The notes: generated by a model not told the origin, from the letters alone. 64,000 bases of DNA from Tricholoma matsutake (GCA_026075535.2 AP026538.1:18794337-18858336), one strand, 5' to 3'. Positions 21,188 through 32,376 are shown, numbered from the stretch's first letter. A program made the numbers and translations.

Positions 21188-21484
21188 TCAATTAATGACC
21201 AAGAACGGACCCTCATCCGGAATCAGTCCCACTACACCGGGATTGGCTGTGAGAACCTCAGGAACCACACGAACGGGTACAGGATTGGCTCGAACAACAA
21301 GTGCGACGCGGACGCCCTCACGCCGATATGCTTGTATGCCGCCAACCGGAATGGGGAAAAAATTAGGGTCAACATCGACGGAATCGATGCCAGGCGACAC
21401 TGAAATGGCTACATTGATTATGGCACTGGTGTTGTTAACGACACGAATGACTCGGTCCCCCATGATGACTTTCACCTGTTCCAT
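21188..21484 (-). CDS. Small unrecognised protein, family copy 1
   Basis: 98 codons from the first ATG, or 91 from the internal ATG that sits in AAAGTCATCATGG, a context kept in all three copies. I prefer the internal start, because the upstream GAACAG|G could be the end of a 5' UTR intron. The protein has VIRVVNNTS, INVAISVSP, PIPVGGIQAYR, VALVVRANPVP, VVPEVLTANPGVVG and PFLVIN: alternating beta-strand-like stretches, no signal peptide, no cysteine and no membrane segment. No known domain recognised. It is convergent in sequence identity with copy 2 only outside the coding part. Confidence 0.65.
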   Translation of the reverse strand: MEQVKVIMGDRVIRVVNNTSAIINVAISVSPGIDSVDVDPNFFPIPVGGIQAYRREGVRVALVVRANPVPVRVVPEVLTANPGVVGLIPDEGPFLVIN

Positions 21485-21965
21485 ACACAGTTAACATGGA
21501 TGAAAACAAAATACGATAGCGTACAGATGGTCAAATGAGAAGTTGGCAAGTAAATGGATTTGGAAGAGCAAGATATTGAACAGGCTGCAAGTCTATTACA
21601 GTGTGTTAGTGTCAATAGCAAATAGATGATGAGGAAGACTGCGCACTCCGGGAGGTATGAGACGAGTTGGTGAGTAGAACCTCGAGCATACCAGCACTGT
21701 ATTTATATGCCCTGAATGTTACGCATATTGATTCCTAAAGTATTCGATACAGAATGATGGAATTCAATCACGATGAACATGCATTTTACTGTTTGACAGG
21801 ACCTCGAACGCGGGGATACTCGAAATGCCATCACCAATGTACGAGAAGGATCTAGGTTAAATCCGAGCAGACGGCTTTCGTCACTCTCTTGCACCAGTGC
21901 TGCCCTCTAGTTAGGGGCCCTGAATGAAAATAACAATAATTGGGATTCTGGAGCTGGGAAAGCAT
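21485..21965 (-). promoter_or_regulatory. Promoter/5' leader of copy 1, left arm of inverted repeat
   Basis: Reads, in gene orientation, a CATATAAATACAG TATA box (about 21700-21712), CT-rich leader and ATG. It is the reverse complement of 22757-23237 with only a few mismatches and constant pairing (coordinates sum to 44722). Identity stops essentially at the start codon. Confidence 0.75.
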
Positions 21966-22756
21966 GTGGAAATGGGTGGGAAAGTGGCAGGTGTTTGTCG
22001 ACTCGGAGGCGGACAAGGTTTGGACAAGGTGGTTCAACGGTGATATGTTGATGTAATGCGCGTGCTCGCTTTCCTGTAATAGAGTGCTTGTTCCAAGGAG
22101 CTTGTAAGTATGTGACACATCAGTGCATCATTCATCATTTAAGTCACGGACCAAGCCACGTTACTTTGGCCGCTGTACCGCCTGTACGAATCAATGGAAG
22201 CATGGGAAGCACATCTGACGTGAAATGCTCTCATTCATATTCTCTGTTACTACACCATGGTTTATGTCAACTACGGGAAACTTCACTAACCCGCGCGTCA
22301 AGACTGTGTTTGATGATGCATTTGACTCATCACGGTCCAACTTTCCAAGCCACGTTTGGGCCGCTGAATGAATGCGGAAGGAAGCCAATATGTACATTCA
22401 ACGTGAAACGGATCGGACAACTTCAAGTTACCTCAGAACCACTGATCACGGTAAAATAGTTAGCGAGAAAGGGTCATCTTGATACAGGTCCGAAACAACA
22501 TGAGGTATCTCCATAATACAGGACCTCGGATAATACCGACTCCGGCTGAGTCTACTTACTAGATTTAGACGTTTTCGGTGGTAACAATTTCAACTTCGGT
22601 TTATATTATAGACTAGCTGCTCTGGCATGAATGATGCCACGTACAACTTTGAACTTTCCTCCCGGAGCTGCTGGCAACACTTTACGGGAAAGGGAGCACA
22701 TCACCATTCACCTTGTCCGCCTCGACAACACCTGCTACTTTCCCACCCATTTCCAC
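21966..22756. other. Spacer of the inverted repeat
   Basis: About 790 bp. The outer parts of each side remain similar with an indel (GTCCGCCTC...). A segment at 22440-22650 (GGTCATCTTGATACAG, GACCTCGGATAATAC, TTAGACGTTTTCGG, TAGACTAGCTGCTC) is repeated upstream of copy 3 at 35800-36020, so part of the spacer is the distal promoter of the family. No gene seen. Confidence 0.5.
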
Positions 22757-23237
22757 GTGCTTTCCCAGCTCCAGAATCCCAATTATTGTTATTTTCATTC
22801 AGGGCCCCTAACTAGAGGGCAGCACTGGTGCAAGAGAGTGACGAAAGCCGTCTGCTCGGATTTAACCTAGATCCTTCTCGTACATTGGTGATGGCATTTC
22901 GAGTATCCCCGCGTTCGAGGTCCTGTCAAACAGTAAAATGCATGTTCATCGTGATTGAATTCCATCATTCTGTATCGAATACTTTAGGAATCAATATGCG
23001 TAACATTCAGGGCATATAAATACAGTGCTGGTATGCTCGAGGTTCTACTCACCAACTCGTCTCATACCTCCCGGAGTGCGCAGTCTTCCTCATCATCTAT
23101 TTGCTATTGACACTAACACACTGTAATAGACTTGCAGCCTGTTCAATATCTTGCTCTTCCAAATCCAATTACTTGCCAACTTCTCATTTGACCATCTGTA
23201 CGCTATCGTATTTTGTTTTCATCCATGTTAACTGTGT
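22757..23237 (+). promoter_or_regulatory. Promoter/5' leader of copy 2, right arm of inverted repeat
   Basis: GGCATATAAATACAG at 23010-23024 is a good TATA box. A CT-rich initiator-like tract follows (TCTACTCACCAACTCGTCTC). Nearly identical to the promoter of copy 1 and recognisably similar to that of copy 3. Confidence 0.75.
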
Positions 23238-23537
23238 ATGGAACAGGTGAAAGTCATCATGGCTCAAAGAGCTATTCGTGTCGTTAACAACACCAGTGGC
23301 ATAATCAACGTCATCGTTTCACTCGCATCTGATGATCCCGCCGGTTCTTTGAATGAATTTTACCCCATTCCGGTCAGTGGCATGCGAACATACCTGCGGG
23401 AGGGCCCCCGTACCGTTATTGTTGTTCGAGCCAACCCGGTACCCAGCGGCGTGGAACCTGAGGTTTTTGTAGCTAGGCCAGGTGTGATAGACCCAGTTGG
23501 GGGTACGGATGCAGGTCCGTTTGTGGTCATTAATTGA
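23238..23537 (+). CDS. Small unrecognised protein, family copy 2
   Basis: 99 codons (92 from the internal ATG). It keeps IRVVNNTSGIINV, FYPIPVSGMRTYLREG, VVRANPVP, PGVID and GPFVVIN, but differs at many other positions from copy 1 (ASDDPAGSLNE in place of PGIDSVDVDPN). The open frame is intact, length is conserved and substitutions fall between conserved blocks. This supports a real protein-coding family rather than a chance ORF. 3' flank GTACACAAGCTGTACATAG is shared with copy 3. Function unknown. Confidence 0.7.
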   Translation: MEQVKVIMAQRAIRVVNNTSGIINVIVSLASDDPAGSLNEFYPIPVSGMRTYLREGPRTVIVVRANPVPSGVEPEVFVARPGVIDPVGGTDAGPFVVIN

Positions 23538-23559
23538 GCTGTACACAAGCTGTACATAG

Positions 23560-23970
23560 TGCGGGGTGAAGATGGTTTTCTTGAGTATTAGATAAAGCGG
23601 TCTGTGACTCCTACCTTTGCCAATAATATTGTTTGTGATGCATGAATTGTATGGTTTCACGACGTCGAGGCAGTTGAAAAAATTCGTAGGAATAACTAAG
23701 TCGAGGAATTGCATCAGTTGTTGCAAACACCCCAAGTTGTCCGGTCAGTTTGATTGAGGGAAGGAAGCTGATGTGGATGCCGCAGTCCGGTTCCGAACCA
23801 AAGTTCGAACCTGAACTTCATCAGGGAATTCTACATTTGCGAAATATCAGCAAATTATCCATTCCAGTAAATTCTCATAACCCACAATATTCTAGAGACA
23901 TTCAAACAAACTTGATCATCGTCAAGTATTCCTTCAGTGTTGTGATAATCACAGGTAATCAACACTTTTT
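23560..23970. other. 3' flank of copy 2, no further gene
   Basis: The first ~100 nt resemble the 3' UTR of copy 3 (37017-37120). Beyond that I see no supported feature. Confidence 0.35.
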
Positions 23971-23974
23971 TTTT

Positions 23975-24045
23975 TGCATACATTGGGGTTCAAACCCTAG
24001 ACGACAAAATATTTCATTCAATTGAAACCCTTGGCTATTACACTA
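23975..24045 (-). repeat. tRNA-like segment
   Basis: On the minus strand CTGTAGTGTAATAGCC resembles an A box and GGGTTTGAACCCC a good B box. A poly-T tract lies just upstream on the plus strand. Likely a tRNA-derived repeat remnant rather than a gene. Confidence 0.4.
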
Positions 24046-24237
24046 CAGTGGTATTATTGATTTATCTTCCCAACAGACCTTGTTTCCCCGATGTGGGGAG
24101 TGTGGAACAAAAATCTCGTGAAGTCATTTCCAACTCCACACATCATGAAAACTTTGGTTTGGACTCCAGCTGTAGGACTCCTCACCGGGACAAATCCATT
24201 AATCACATGACAGTTCCTAGATCTTTGACGTGTAAAC

Positions 24238-24290
24238 AAACAACAACAACAACAACACCACCACCATCACCACCCACCCCACCCTCAAAT
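24238..24290 (+). repeat. CAA/CCA microsatellite
   Basis: AACAACAACAACAACA grading into CCACCACCATCACC and C-rich sequence. Confidence 0.8.
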
Positions 24291-24544
24291 CGTTGCTCTG
24301 TTGTCCCGGTGCCGGCTAGAGTGGCCGCCTGTCGCATTGTTAAATTATAGAAGGCCTCACTGTCTAAATGCAGCGCACAAATTGGCAACCCGTGTTGTTG
24401 ATGCAAATGAAGCCTGATTTTATCACCATCCCCTACCCACATAAACCATTTATCAACCACTACCCATATCCTCCCAATGTTGACTGCTATGTCACACCAC
24501 GTATTTCTCACCCTTGATTCTTCAACACACTCATTCAATTTGCA

Positions 24545-24790
24545 CACTCGTGGCCATGTCACCCAGTCATGTCACCCAGCCACATCATACTTCGCCAGTT
24601 CGCTGTCAGACAGTCGTTCAATCCAGGCTGTTGTGTTTATGCTTTCATTTTATTCAAGAACAGCCTTCCTTTTTTTAACCCTTTCGACAATCGCTCAATA
24701 CACTCACAGATGGCCACGTCACCCAGCCACATCGTACTGCGCATGTTCAGTCCAGTCCACACTGTTGGGTTGAATGTTTCTACACCTTTC
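24545..24790 (+). repeat. Imperfect tandem duplication
   Basis: GGCCATGTCACCCAG...CAGCCACATCATACT (24551) recurs as GGCCACGTCACCCAGCCACATCGTACT (24712). The open reading frame that covers both (24569-24970) is the translation of this duplication, and I do not regard it as a supported gene. Confidence 0.5.
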
Positions 24791-24984
24791 ACTTCACGTT
24801 CCTTAAATTTTAACCTTTATTTTTCATTTCTTATGTGGTTGTTGCCAGCCGGTAGCTTTTCCCATTGGGTTTTTGATGCACCCATGACTGAGCATTTCAT
24901 ATCTGCCTTACTTCATACTACCTACCTTTATTTCTACTTATATGTTTGCCATCTGAAGAGGTGTCCATAATATTGGTCCGTCGA

Positions 24985-25280
24985 GGCATGTCCTTAGCTC
25001 TAGTTAGCATAGGCGGATATCAAGCAAGTAACAAGTAACAATGAGTTTCTTTCAAACTTTCTGTTGAAATTAATTACTAATATTGTTACATGTTGCATAT
25101 GCATATTCTCCCACATTAATTTACCAATATTGTTATATGTTTCATAAGCATATTCCTCTGGAGTCATGTGATATCCTTATTATTTTGTATATAAGGAGAA
25201 CCTGTACCATAGTAGGAATACAGTGTTCTTACCTCTGCTAACCTTAGCTGTAAGTCTAACTAAACCCCAGGTAGGTTGTA
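24985..25280 (+). repeat. LTR-like or promoter region
   Basis: Two ~45-nt direct repeats (TTACTAATATTGTTACATG at 25073 and TTACCAATATTGTTATATG at 25120) precede a TGTATATAAGGAG TATA box (25186-25198). The tract is LTR-like in composition, but no second LTR was found. Confidence 0.35.
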
Positions 25281-26085
25281 AGGAATGTGCTGTCTCTTCT
25301 GCTCCAACACTTTCACTGTTTTCCATGTCGTCGTGCCTGTCGTCAACATTGCGTCACCTCAACTAGACTCTCCCTCACATCTCCCTGTATTTATTTCTAA
25401 GGCTTTGAAGTTCTCTTTTACCAGTTCTGGTAGGTGCTCCACCTCCTTTTTAAGGGTCTTATGTTGTTCAGTTCTTAGTCTTGCAGATGATGGCAGTAAT
25501 GGTTTATGTGCTTTTTGATGATGCTTTATACCTTTTGGAGGAGCATAACATGGTTGAGTCAGTTTTGTAGGCCTGGGCATCCCCATGGCACTAGAGTCGA
25601 TGAAGACAAAGACAAATAATTTGTTAGAATGACTTACATCCTTGAATTTGAAATATCTCTATGTTTTTTCTCCAGCTATTATGTCTGTCAACAAAGTGCC
25701 ATCAGTTCATCGTCGCACACATTGCTGTGTTCTCCTGTCCTCACCAACTCCTGCTGAGGACATAAATTCAGTCCTTGCAAATTTACCACTGTCTGATCCT
25801 CCGAGCAATGTTTCATCAGATAGCAATGAGGATCCTTAATATGCCGATACATTGGAACTTGGAAGATGTCCCCCTTCATGAACTTCTGAAGCAAGAGGTT
25901 GAATGTGACTCAAGTCCTCTAGACTTAAGAACACTACTCTAGTGCTTGAGCCATAACCACTGACACAGCTCTTCTTTACCTGCAGAAGCAACAGTTTTGA
26001 TACTCTCTAGTGAAGACACAATCATATTCACTTCCAAAACCAAGAGGCAAGTACTGGAGAAGCCAAGCAGGCTGATACTCTAGTC
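25281..26085. other. No supported gene
   Basis: Several short open frames on both strands, none with a motif I recognise. It may hold exons of the decayed protein that ends at 26341. Confidence 0.3.
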
Positions 26086-26089
26086 CAAA

Positions 26090-26341
26090 AAAAGCAAAAG
26101 TAGCTGAGCAACAAGTGCAGGAAAGAGAGTGAGAGGCAGACAGCAAGTTTCAAAAAAGCACAAGAAGAGGCATGCAAGGCTGAGGTGTTTGATGGTATGC
26201 TGGCAAACCTACAAGAGCAGGGGTACAGTCTGGCCAATTTTCTTGAATATATTTTCAACGCAGCAAATTTGCATGGCTTTGATTGGTGTTGGCTAGGTTT
26301 CTTTGCACACAGGGGCATTGTAGAGAAGATTCTTGGTTATT
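26090..26341 (+). pseudogene. TE-associated protein fragment (LANFLEYIFN type)
   Basis: The frame reads a charged coiled-coil-like segment (RESERQTASFKKAQEEACKAE in pieces), then GYSLANFLEYIFN and GIVEKILGY before TGA at 26339-26341. Segments of the type 'G-x-T/S-LADFLxYV/IFN' are common in repeat-encoded proteins of mushrooms. Function unknown. It stops a few bases before an LTR shard. Confidence 0.4.
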
Positions 26342-26345
26342 GACA

Positions 26346-26412
26346 ATGTTGGGAAACAGCCCCATTACCTAATAAAATTTTATTTTAATTTTATTACATC
26401 AAATTATGCTAC
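26346..26412 (+). repeat. LTR 5'-end shard
   Basis: TGTTGGGAAACAGCCCC...TTACCTAATAAAATTTT... matches the first ~65 nt of the gypsy LTR at 40976. It is truncated at almost the same point as the shard at 7854 and placed exactly where the copia gag frame ends. Confidence 0.65.
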
Positions 26413-27420
26413 ACTTTGCTAGCTCTATGATGTCAGGGGAGTCAACAGGTAAAGGGTTGTGAGCAAGTCCTGCAAATTCTGGCACAGGCAAGGTTGATGC
26501 CTTTGGGTCAATCATGACAGTGAATGCTCGACTGTTAATATCTTTCACACTGACAGGGACCTTGGGGGTACTAGTGGGCAGTGGTTTCTTCTCACAAGCC
26601 ACCTTGCAAGTGGTGATTAATTCCTCCAGTGACTTCCCAGCCATACCACTGCCAGGTTTAATGCAGTACTGCTTCGTGTGCCCCTGCTTCCCACAGTTTG
26701 TGTTGGTACAAGTTGGTGCATTAGAGAACTTGGAAGGCTTGGGCTGTGCTGCAAGGGCGATGTGGGTTTTAGAATCATTGCGGTGATCATTCTCAAGTAG
26801 GGACTGCTCATTCTCCAGGAATAACTGGATATCCTTAGAGCCATATGGAGCTTCGATAGAGGAAGCAGTGATGTCTCAAGAAATAATGGCACGGGGAAAA
26901 TTGTCACTAAAGGAATTGAGGAGAGTGATGCAGCAGAGGAGGTTGGCTTTTATGTCACCCATGGCAAAGGTGCATTCTATTACTGCACAAATCTTTTCTG
27001 CTGTCTCAGGAAGTGGCATGTCCTTTGTGCATTGAATGGAGAGTGCTTGTTGCAGAAGCTGGACCTGGCAGAATGGCCCTTCCTTCTGATGGCAGTCCTG
27101 AAGAATCTTCCAATTGACCTCAGGGCCCTTCTTCATGTCCAGGAATTGTCACTCAGAGGAAGAAACACTGGACACAATAAAAGCATACATGAGGCAGGAA
27201 TTTGCCCTCCAGTTGGCAAGTGCATGGAGCTCAGTAGGGGTGGGCTCAGGTATATCACCCATAACATACTCATAAAGGCCATTGAGAGGTAAATCAATAA
27301 TGATTTCCTTGCACCATTCTTTGTAATTAGATTTGAGTTTGTCAAGCTTCTCCCCGGTATATTGTACAGAAAGTTTGATAAGAGAAATGGATGGGGGGTC
27401 AATAGTATTGGTACCCATGG
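26400..27420 (-). pseudogene. Ty1/copia-like Gag
   Basis: Read from 27418 downward: MGTNTIDPPSISLIKL, YKEWCKEIIIDL, ELHALANWRANSCLMYAFIVSSV, then after a stop/frameshift the central part (LQDCHQKEGPFCQVQLLQQAL), and finally a zinc knuckle CTNTNCGKQGHTKQYC (about 26665-26720) and the MAGKSLEEL tail. The N-term-capsid-knuckle order suits a copia Gag. It is interrupted by at least two stops and cut by the LTR shard, so pol is missing. Confidence 0.55.
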
Positions 27421-27639
27421 TAGAAAATCAATGGTTAATGGATGATGAATTGTCAAAGGGAGAGTAGGGAAACACAATGGTAGACAAGCAGAGTTTGTGA
27501 AAGACAAAGGGCAGATCCAAGATTAAAGTGATTGGGGAAATGGATCAAAAAGATATGACGTAGTGGAACATCGAGTGGCTAGGATACTTTCTTCCATTGT
27601 TCAAAAATGATGGGAGTGGCCCATAACCTGTAGAAAGTG

Positions 27640-27850
27640 GATCCTAGTACAATCAAGATTGTGCCCAGTCGCTGTATAAGTGACTATATTAATGTGTACT
27701 GTACCCAGTACAATCAAGATTGTGCTGCAGGTACAGTAAGTATGGATCAATAAATAAGTAACTAATGAAGCTCACCTCAGTCTCTGTATAAGTGACTGAG
27801 GTGGTAATGTAACTACCAAACATATATATATGTGTACTGTGTAACAAAGG
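27640..27850. repeat. Short repeats upstream of copia gag, LTR candidate
   Basis: AGTACAATCAAGATTGTG occurs twice (27648 and 27706) and CTGTATAAGTGACT twice (27671 and 27783). With respect to the minus-strand gag this is the 5' side, so a diverged LTR or promoter is plausible. Limits not defined. Confidence 0.35.
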
Positions 27851-28318
27851 ACAGGTATGAACAAAAATGAGACAAGGGGGAACTGTGCCCTGGATCAACC
27901 ATGCATATCAAAGGAAATGCTGAAAATAGCACATGCATCAAACACATCAAAAGTGAGACTCATGGTGCAATTTCAACAGTCTACATCAAATATAGTCACT
28001 TATACAAGGACTGACATTATTCTTGTATACTCTAGGATTGATTCTCTACAGAATCTGCTGGGTCAATAGTGTTCAGTTAAGAGCCTGAGGGAGAAAGAGC
28101 AAACATGTCACATGATCATGACACATCATATTTCTACATGCCAAATTTTACCTCTGTACACTACACTCGTTCCTCGTCGACCTCCAAATTCAATTCAATC
28201 TGTGCAAACAGTACAAAACAGATACTCAAGTTACATAGTACATGATTACTTGAAGCTTGATACACCAGGATACACCTTCCATGATGAGTTTGCTAAGGGT
28301 AGATAAAATTATGATGAA
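27851..28318. other. No feature seen
   Basis: Short open frames only. A further GTCACTTATACAAGG word near 27998 relates to the repeats just upstream. Confidence 0.3.
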
Positions 28319-28616
28319 GTATGGAAAGCGAGAGTGATCAGCTGAGTTTTGGTCCACCATTGCCTTGATATGGTCAGCGATCACTCTATAACGGTCTGCC
28401 ATGATCCTTGAATGTCCCAGAGCCTCTGATATCCAAGCACAAATTCAAATTTATTATCTAATATCTAACATCAAACATCTTCAATTACTGGTTAGCAGAT
28501 AGCAAAACTCGTGTTGAAGGAGAGCATAATCATCTTCATAAACATAAGTATTGTATCCTTCCATTATGCAAATGCTACAGTCTATCAGAAAAAACCTAAA
28601 TATCTCCAATGCAAGG
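28319..28616 (+). repeat. Left terminal inverted repeat
   Basis: 298 bp. Nearly all differences from the right arm are CpG in one arm against TpG or CpA in the other, for example GGTCCACCATTG here and GGTCCGCCGTTG there. Confidence 0.9.
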
Positions 28617-28900
28617 CTTTTTCAAATGTTCAATTTCTGCCATGACATCCACCTTATTCTCTCTGTCATGTAAACCCTCTTCAACATATTGGCGCTTCTT
28701 CATATCGTGGCTAATTTCTATGTAAGTCTGCTGTTTCAGATGGGCATCAATCACTTGTTGAAGAACTGAAAATGGAATGGTGATTGTGGGCTTGTCTTGA
28801 TCCTCGGGCGGTGATGTGCGATAGAGGTGTCGGTTCAGAATGTTGATTGCTGTAGGCCCGTTTATCTTTTTGGGGAAAATCTATATTCCAAACATAGATG
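28617..28900. other. Downstream region of nuclease-like gene
   Basis: The minus strand may contain a further 3' exon (for example FPKKINGPTAINILNRHLYR-like sequence around 28800-28870), but I cannot place splice sites with confidence. Confidence 0.3.
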
Positions 28901-30188
28901 TTAGTGCATGGCAAGGTATTTTAGATGAAAGGAACTTCCTGTATACAGAGATTGTTGAGAAACCATGAATTTTACATACTTCCCATCAAATTTAGATACA
29001 CAATAAAACTTGGTGGCAGGGGGGACAACATGGTCCTCGGCCTCATCAGCATACTCATCGCACCTTGTTAGGTGGTTCAATAATTGTGAGCCTGACTCTT
29101 CCAACATCGCAAACATTTCGGCGTAGTCTGCTTCCCAAAAGATGCATATCACTTTTTTCGAGCCTTGCAGTTGTCCACCCAGAGCATAGTCACGCTCAAT
29201 CTTTATACCAATTGCTAGCCGCACCCTGCCAAGGGAACAAGCAACAAATCAGGCAAGATCGCATGCAAGTGTCGTCGCATCCTCGCTATAGGCCACTTCC
29301 CAGACAACTGTTGGCCATGCTTGTGTTAGGGGTTGCTTCGTGGGGTGATCCTTGTACAGGCTGAAGTCAGGACTCTTCATGCCATCTTCCAAGTCAACAT
29401 CTGTGGAGCCTCCGAGGCGAACAAAGCTTGTATCGAGGTGGAACAAAGAGCGACCTTCAGTGTCATCGATGTTGACATTGAAAAAGAGAGAGGACATGAT
29501 CTCATGTCCAAATGTTGGGTAGTGCACGATTAACTTGTCCTCCGAAAAATCGATCCTGTGATGCTGTTAGATTTTGCATGAACTAGAGAAACTCAACATA
29601 CCTGATATTCTCCCAACCTGGCAATTCAGATGCTCTAGACCTTTCCCATAACATATGAACAATCTCTGATGAGATACCCTCAATAGATATCTTGCGCTCT
29701 CCAGCTGTCCCAGCCTTCCCATCCAGAAGTGGCTTCAACCTAGATAAAACTTGATTGAAGGATAGATTATGGGTTTCATCGGTAGATTCTACCAAGGGAT
29801 GAGGTGTAGAAGGGGAGATTGCAGTACAATTGGTTGGATCAGACGCAAGAGATGATGGTAGACATTGTGAGTTGTCAAGAGAGTCTAACGAGGAGCGAGG
29901 TGTTGGAAGGCCAGTAGCATCATGACTAGTGGCAATGGAATTGCCGGGATTCGAGTTCTTCGCAGAAACTGTTTTGCTTTGGCCTACTGAGGGTGTCGCT
30001 GTCTGACCACACACATTAGAAGTTACCCTGCCACTGAGTTTCGAAGGAGATGGTGGTGGTGGAGTACGAGGAAATGAGGATTCAAAACTCAAACGTGTAG
30101 CCAGTCTAGTGGCATTACTATGATCCAGAAGTCGATGGGGTAGCATCTGTGAATGGTGCGACTTGGCAGCGTTGGTGTCGAACGTCAA
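28901..30188 (-). pseudogene. PD-(D/E)XK nuclease-like protein of the TIR transposon
   Basis: Exon 1 (30188-29602) is a Ser/Thr/Pro-rich N-terminus leading to a folded part (NQVLSRLKPLLDG, SEIVHMLWERS). A 38-nt intron (29601-29564; GTATGT...CTAACAG) follows. Exon 2 carries DRIDFSEDKLIVHYP-like, SPDFSLYK and PTVVWEVAYSE, which fit the PD...(E)xV core of restriction-endonuclease-fold proteins, then VRLAIGIKIE. A TGA at 29251-29249 interrupts DLA-FVACSLGRVR where Arg is expected. The frame is otherwise continuous. The probable role is DNA cleavage, but the metal-binding Lys is not obvious (WEV-A), so activity is uncertain. Confidence 0.55.
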
Positions 30189-30350
30189 ACCGTGATTTCT
30201 AATAGTAAGTGATTGTTGATCATCACACCATTAGGCATGACTTCAAGTTGATCCCAAACTTGAGAATGCCATGAAAAAACCAGCACAAGCCTTGTTGTCA
30301 GTACCTTATCTTCTTAGCCTGGGTGTTTCATTCATATAACCTTTTTTTAG

Positions 30351-32018
30351 CTCTGGACGAAGACATTTGTGGACCATTCCTGAAGTACTTCGAAATGGGG
30401 TGTTCTGATGTTCAAATCACAGAACTGCTCAAGTTTCATTATAATACTGAGACTTATGGCTTGAGGTAAGAACGTCAGTTGTTATCCAAGAGCTCTCATA
30501 AGATGCCATTCCAGTGTTATCATGGTTCGAAGACTATGGAAGAAATGGCATCTCTTGTTGACTCGTCAACAAAAGCACACTATGGAATCAATCTACGATC
30601 AAGTCCTTGAAATCTGCTGATGATTCCCACTACGCGGTATAGAATCTATCTGGAAGTCACTTCGAACAATGCATGGTGTATGTGCCCCATGGTGAGCACA
30701 ATTCTCATCTAATGTTGTTATTATTTCTGATGATGATTGTTTAGAGAAGTCATCGGTTGTCTTCTGAACACTGTAGAACCTGAGCAAGTTGCTGAGCGCC
30801 TCTGGCATGGTTTCAAGCAGAGGCGCTTTTGGGCAGCAGGTGTCAATGATGTATGGCCTCAGGATCAACATGACAAGTGGGGCTGGTTTGGTCTGTGGTT
30901 GCATGCTGGATTAGAAGCATTCTTGGGCGAAATCAATTGGCTCAAAATCTGGTGGACGAACAAAAATCCAAGGCTTGTAGTAAAATACTATATTGATGCG
31001 TGTCGGCAAATTGGTGGTAGGCTGTTTAATCTGGCACTCAGGATTTACTTATGAACCCTGTCCGACAGGTATTCCAGTTATAACTCAAAGCAACCCTGGC
31101 ACAGAAAATTATGGAGTGGCCAATGCACAAACAGTAATGCGACATTGCCTTGACCCAAACCTTGTAGATACTCTACAGCATCGTTTTGCATTGGGGCATA
31201 GCAACATAGTTTCAGAAATAAAGTGGTCAGTCTTCCATTGTGACTTTTCTCCAGGTTTCAAGGACATGTTGGAGCATGGTGTACAAAGTGGTTGGTATGA
31301 TGTGAATGATACTCTCGAGAAGTGAGTTAAATCATCCTTGTGTAGTTGTACATTAACATTTTTCTTCTGCAGTCTTCTTTTCCGCTGGATTGCAATTCCC
31401 TGGCTGCAGATGGAAATTAATGACTGGGTGAAGTTCAAAAACTCGACGGCTCCACGCACTGTCAGGAACAAAATCTTACCACATGGAATTCCTGCTCTGA
31501 TATGCACTCATCCATCTCATTTTGGTGCAATGGATTTCAAGGTTCATTTATCACATTCTGTGTCTCACTCAAGCCTTACACCATTAACACATTAGATACC
31601 TGTCCCTTCTGAGCTTTTAGATGAAGTTGAAGCTCTATATGCTCCACAAGACCATCCCGTATTTGAACTGGTGCCCCACACTTTTCATGAGCGTGCCGAT
31701 AACCTCTATGCAGCAATTGGACAACCAGCGATTACCGTGGAGACCTTTTGGGATATATATCTCGATCTCCTGAAATAGCTTTGTGATGGATGTGATGAAG
31801 AACTTACAAACATTCTCTGTAGCCATCAGCAAAGCACACACCTGGACCTGGATATGCATCTGTTGCCGAACATGGATCCATTCCATTTAGGTCAACCACT
31901 TGATGTTGGAGGAAACATCAATTACATTGGTGGCTTGGATACTTTGGCACTTCTAAGTGTGCCTGTGCCTGAGTATGCTGACTTCACAACTGATGAAGAG
32001 ACCGATGACGATGATTAA
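30351..32018 (+). pseudogene. Integrase-like DDE transposase of the TIR transposon
   Basis: Exons that I can join: 30351-30465, 30515-30691, 30745-31016, 31069-31321, 31373-31541 and 31596-32018, all with GT-AG introns of about 50 nt. The core has DQHDKWGWFGLWLH (first Asp, about 30863), TQSNPGTENYG (second acidic site, about 31085, with Asn in place of the usual Asp in S-D-PGTE) and SEIKWSVF (Glu, 31215). It then reads FRWIAIPWLQ, LPHGIP and a C-terminal acidic tail. In exon 2 the run C-stop-stop before FPLRGIESI equals three adjacent CpG changes (CGC/CGA to TGC/TGA) of RRR. There is another stop at about 31778. The first exon and start codon are not certain. Confidence 0.65.
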
Positions 32019-32376
32019 TCACTGCTTTTGTATTTTTTTAACTTCAAATGTATACTCTGATGAAGCTTCACAATTCTATCGTGTCCAAGTATGATGTGTA
32101 TTAAAAGATTAACTAAAGGTAGGGACTGTCAGAAGATGAATGAGCTTGAAAAAGTAAAAGAGTGCAAAAAAAAAATGAATAGAATTTGAAAAACAAAAGG
32201 AGCATGAAAAAGAGCATGAAAAAATGAGCGTATTAAAAGCTTAACTAAAGATAGGGACAGATGAAACCTCAGCTCTGGGATGACCAAATGAAAGAAGCAT
32301 GAAAAAAAATGAAAGGAGCGTGAAGAAAAAACGAAAGAATCATGAAAAACTTGAAGTGTGAAAAACAAGTGCTAAT
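32019..32376. repeat. Convergent intergenic spacer with A-rich tandem duplication
   Basis: GTATTAAAAG-TTAACTAAAG-TAGGGAC occurs at 32098 and again at 32229, about 132 nt apart, and GCATGAAAAA words recur. The transposase and kinase reading frames converge on this spacer. Confidence 0.55.

Noticed and set aside
21485..23237. Inverted repeat as transposon TIRs
   Set aside because: The arms carry TATA boxes and lead into intact, diverged genes; a third copy of promoter plus gene exists as a single unit, so a duplicated gene pair explains it better.
27149..27507. Independent minus-strand protein 27507-27133
   Set aside because: It is an alternative frame over the copia gag start; the gag frame has the expected motif order.
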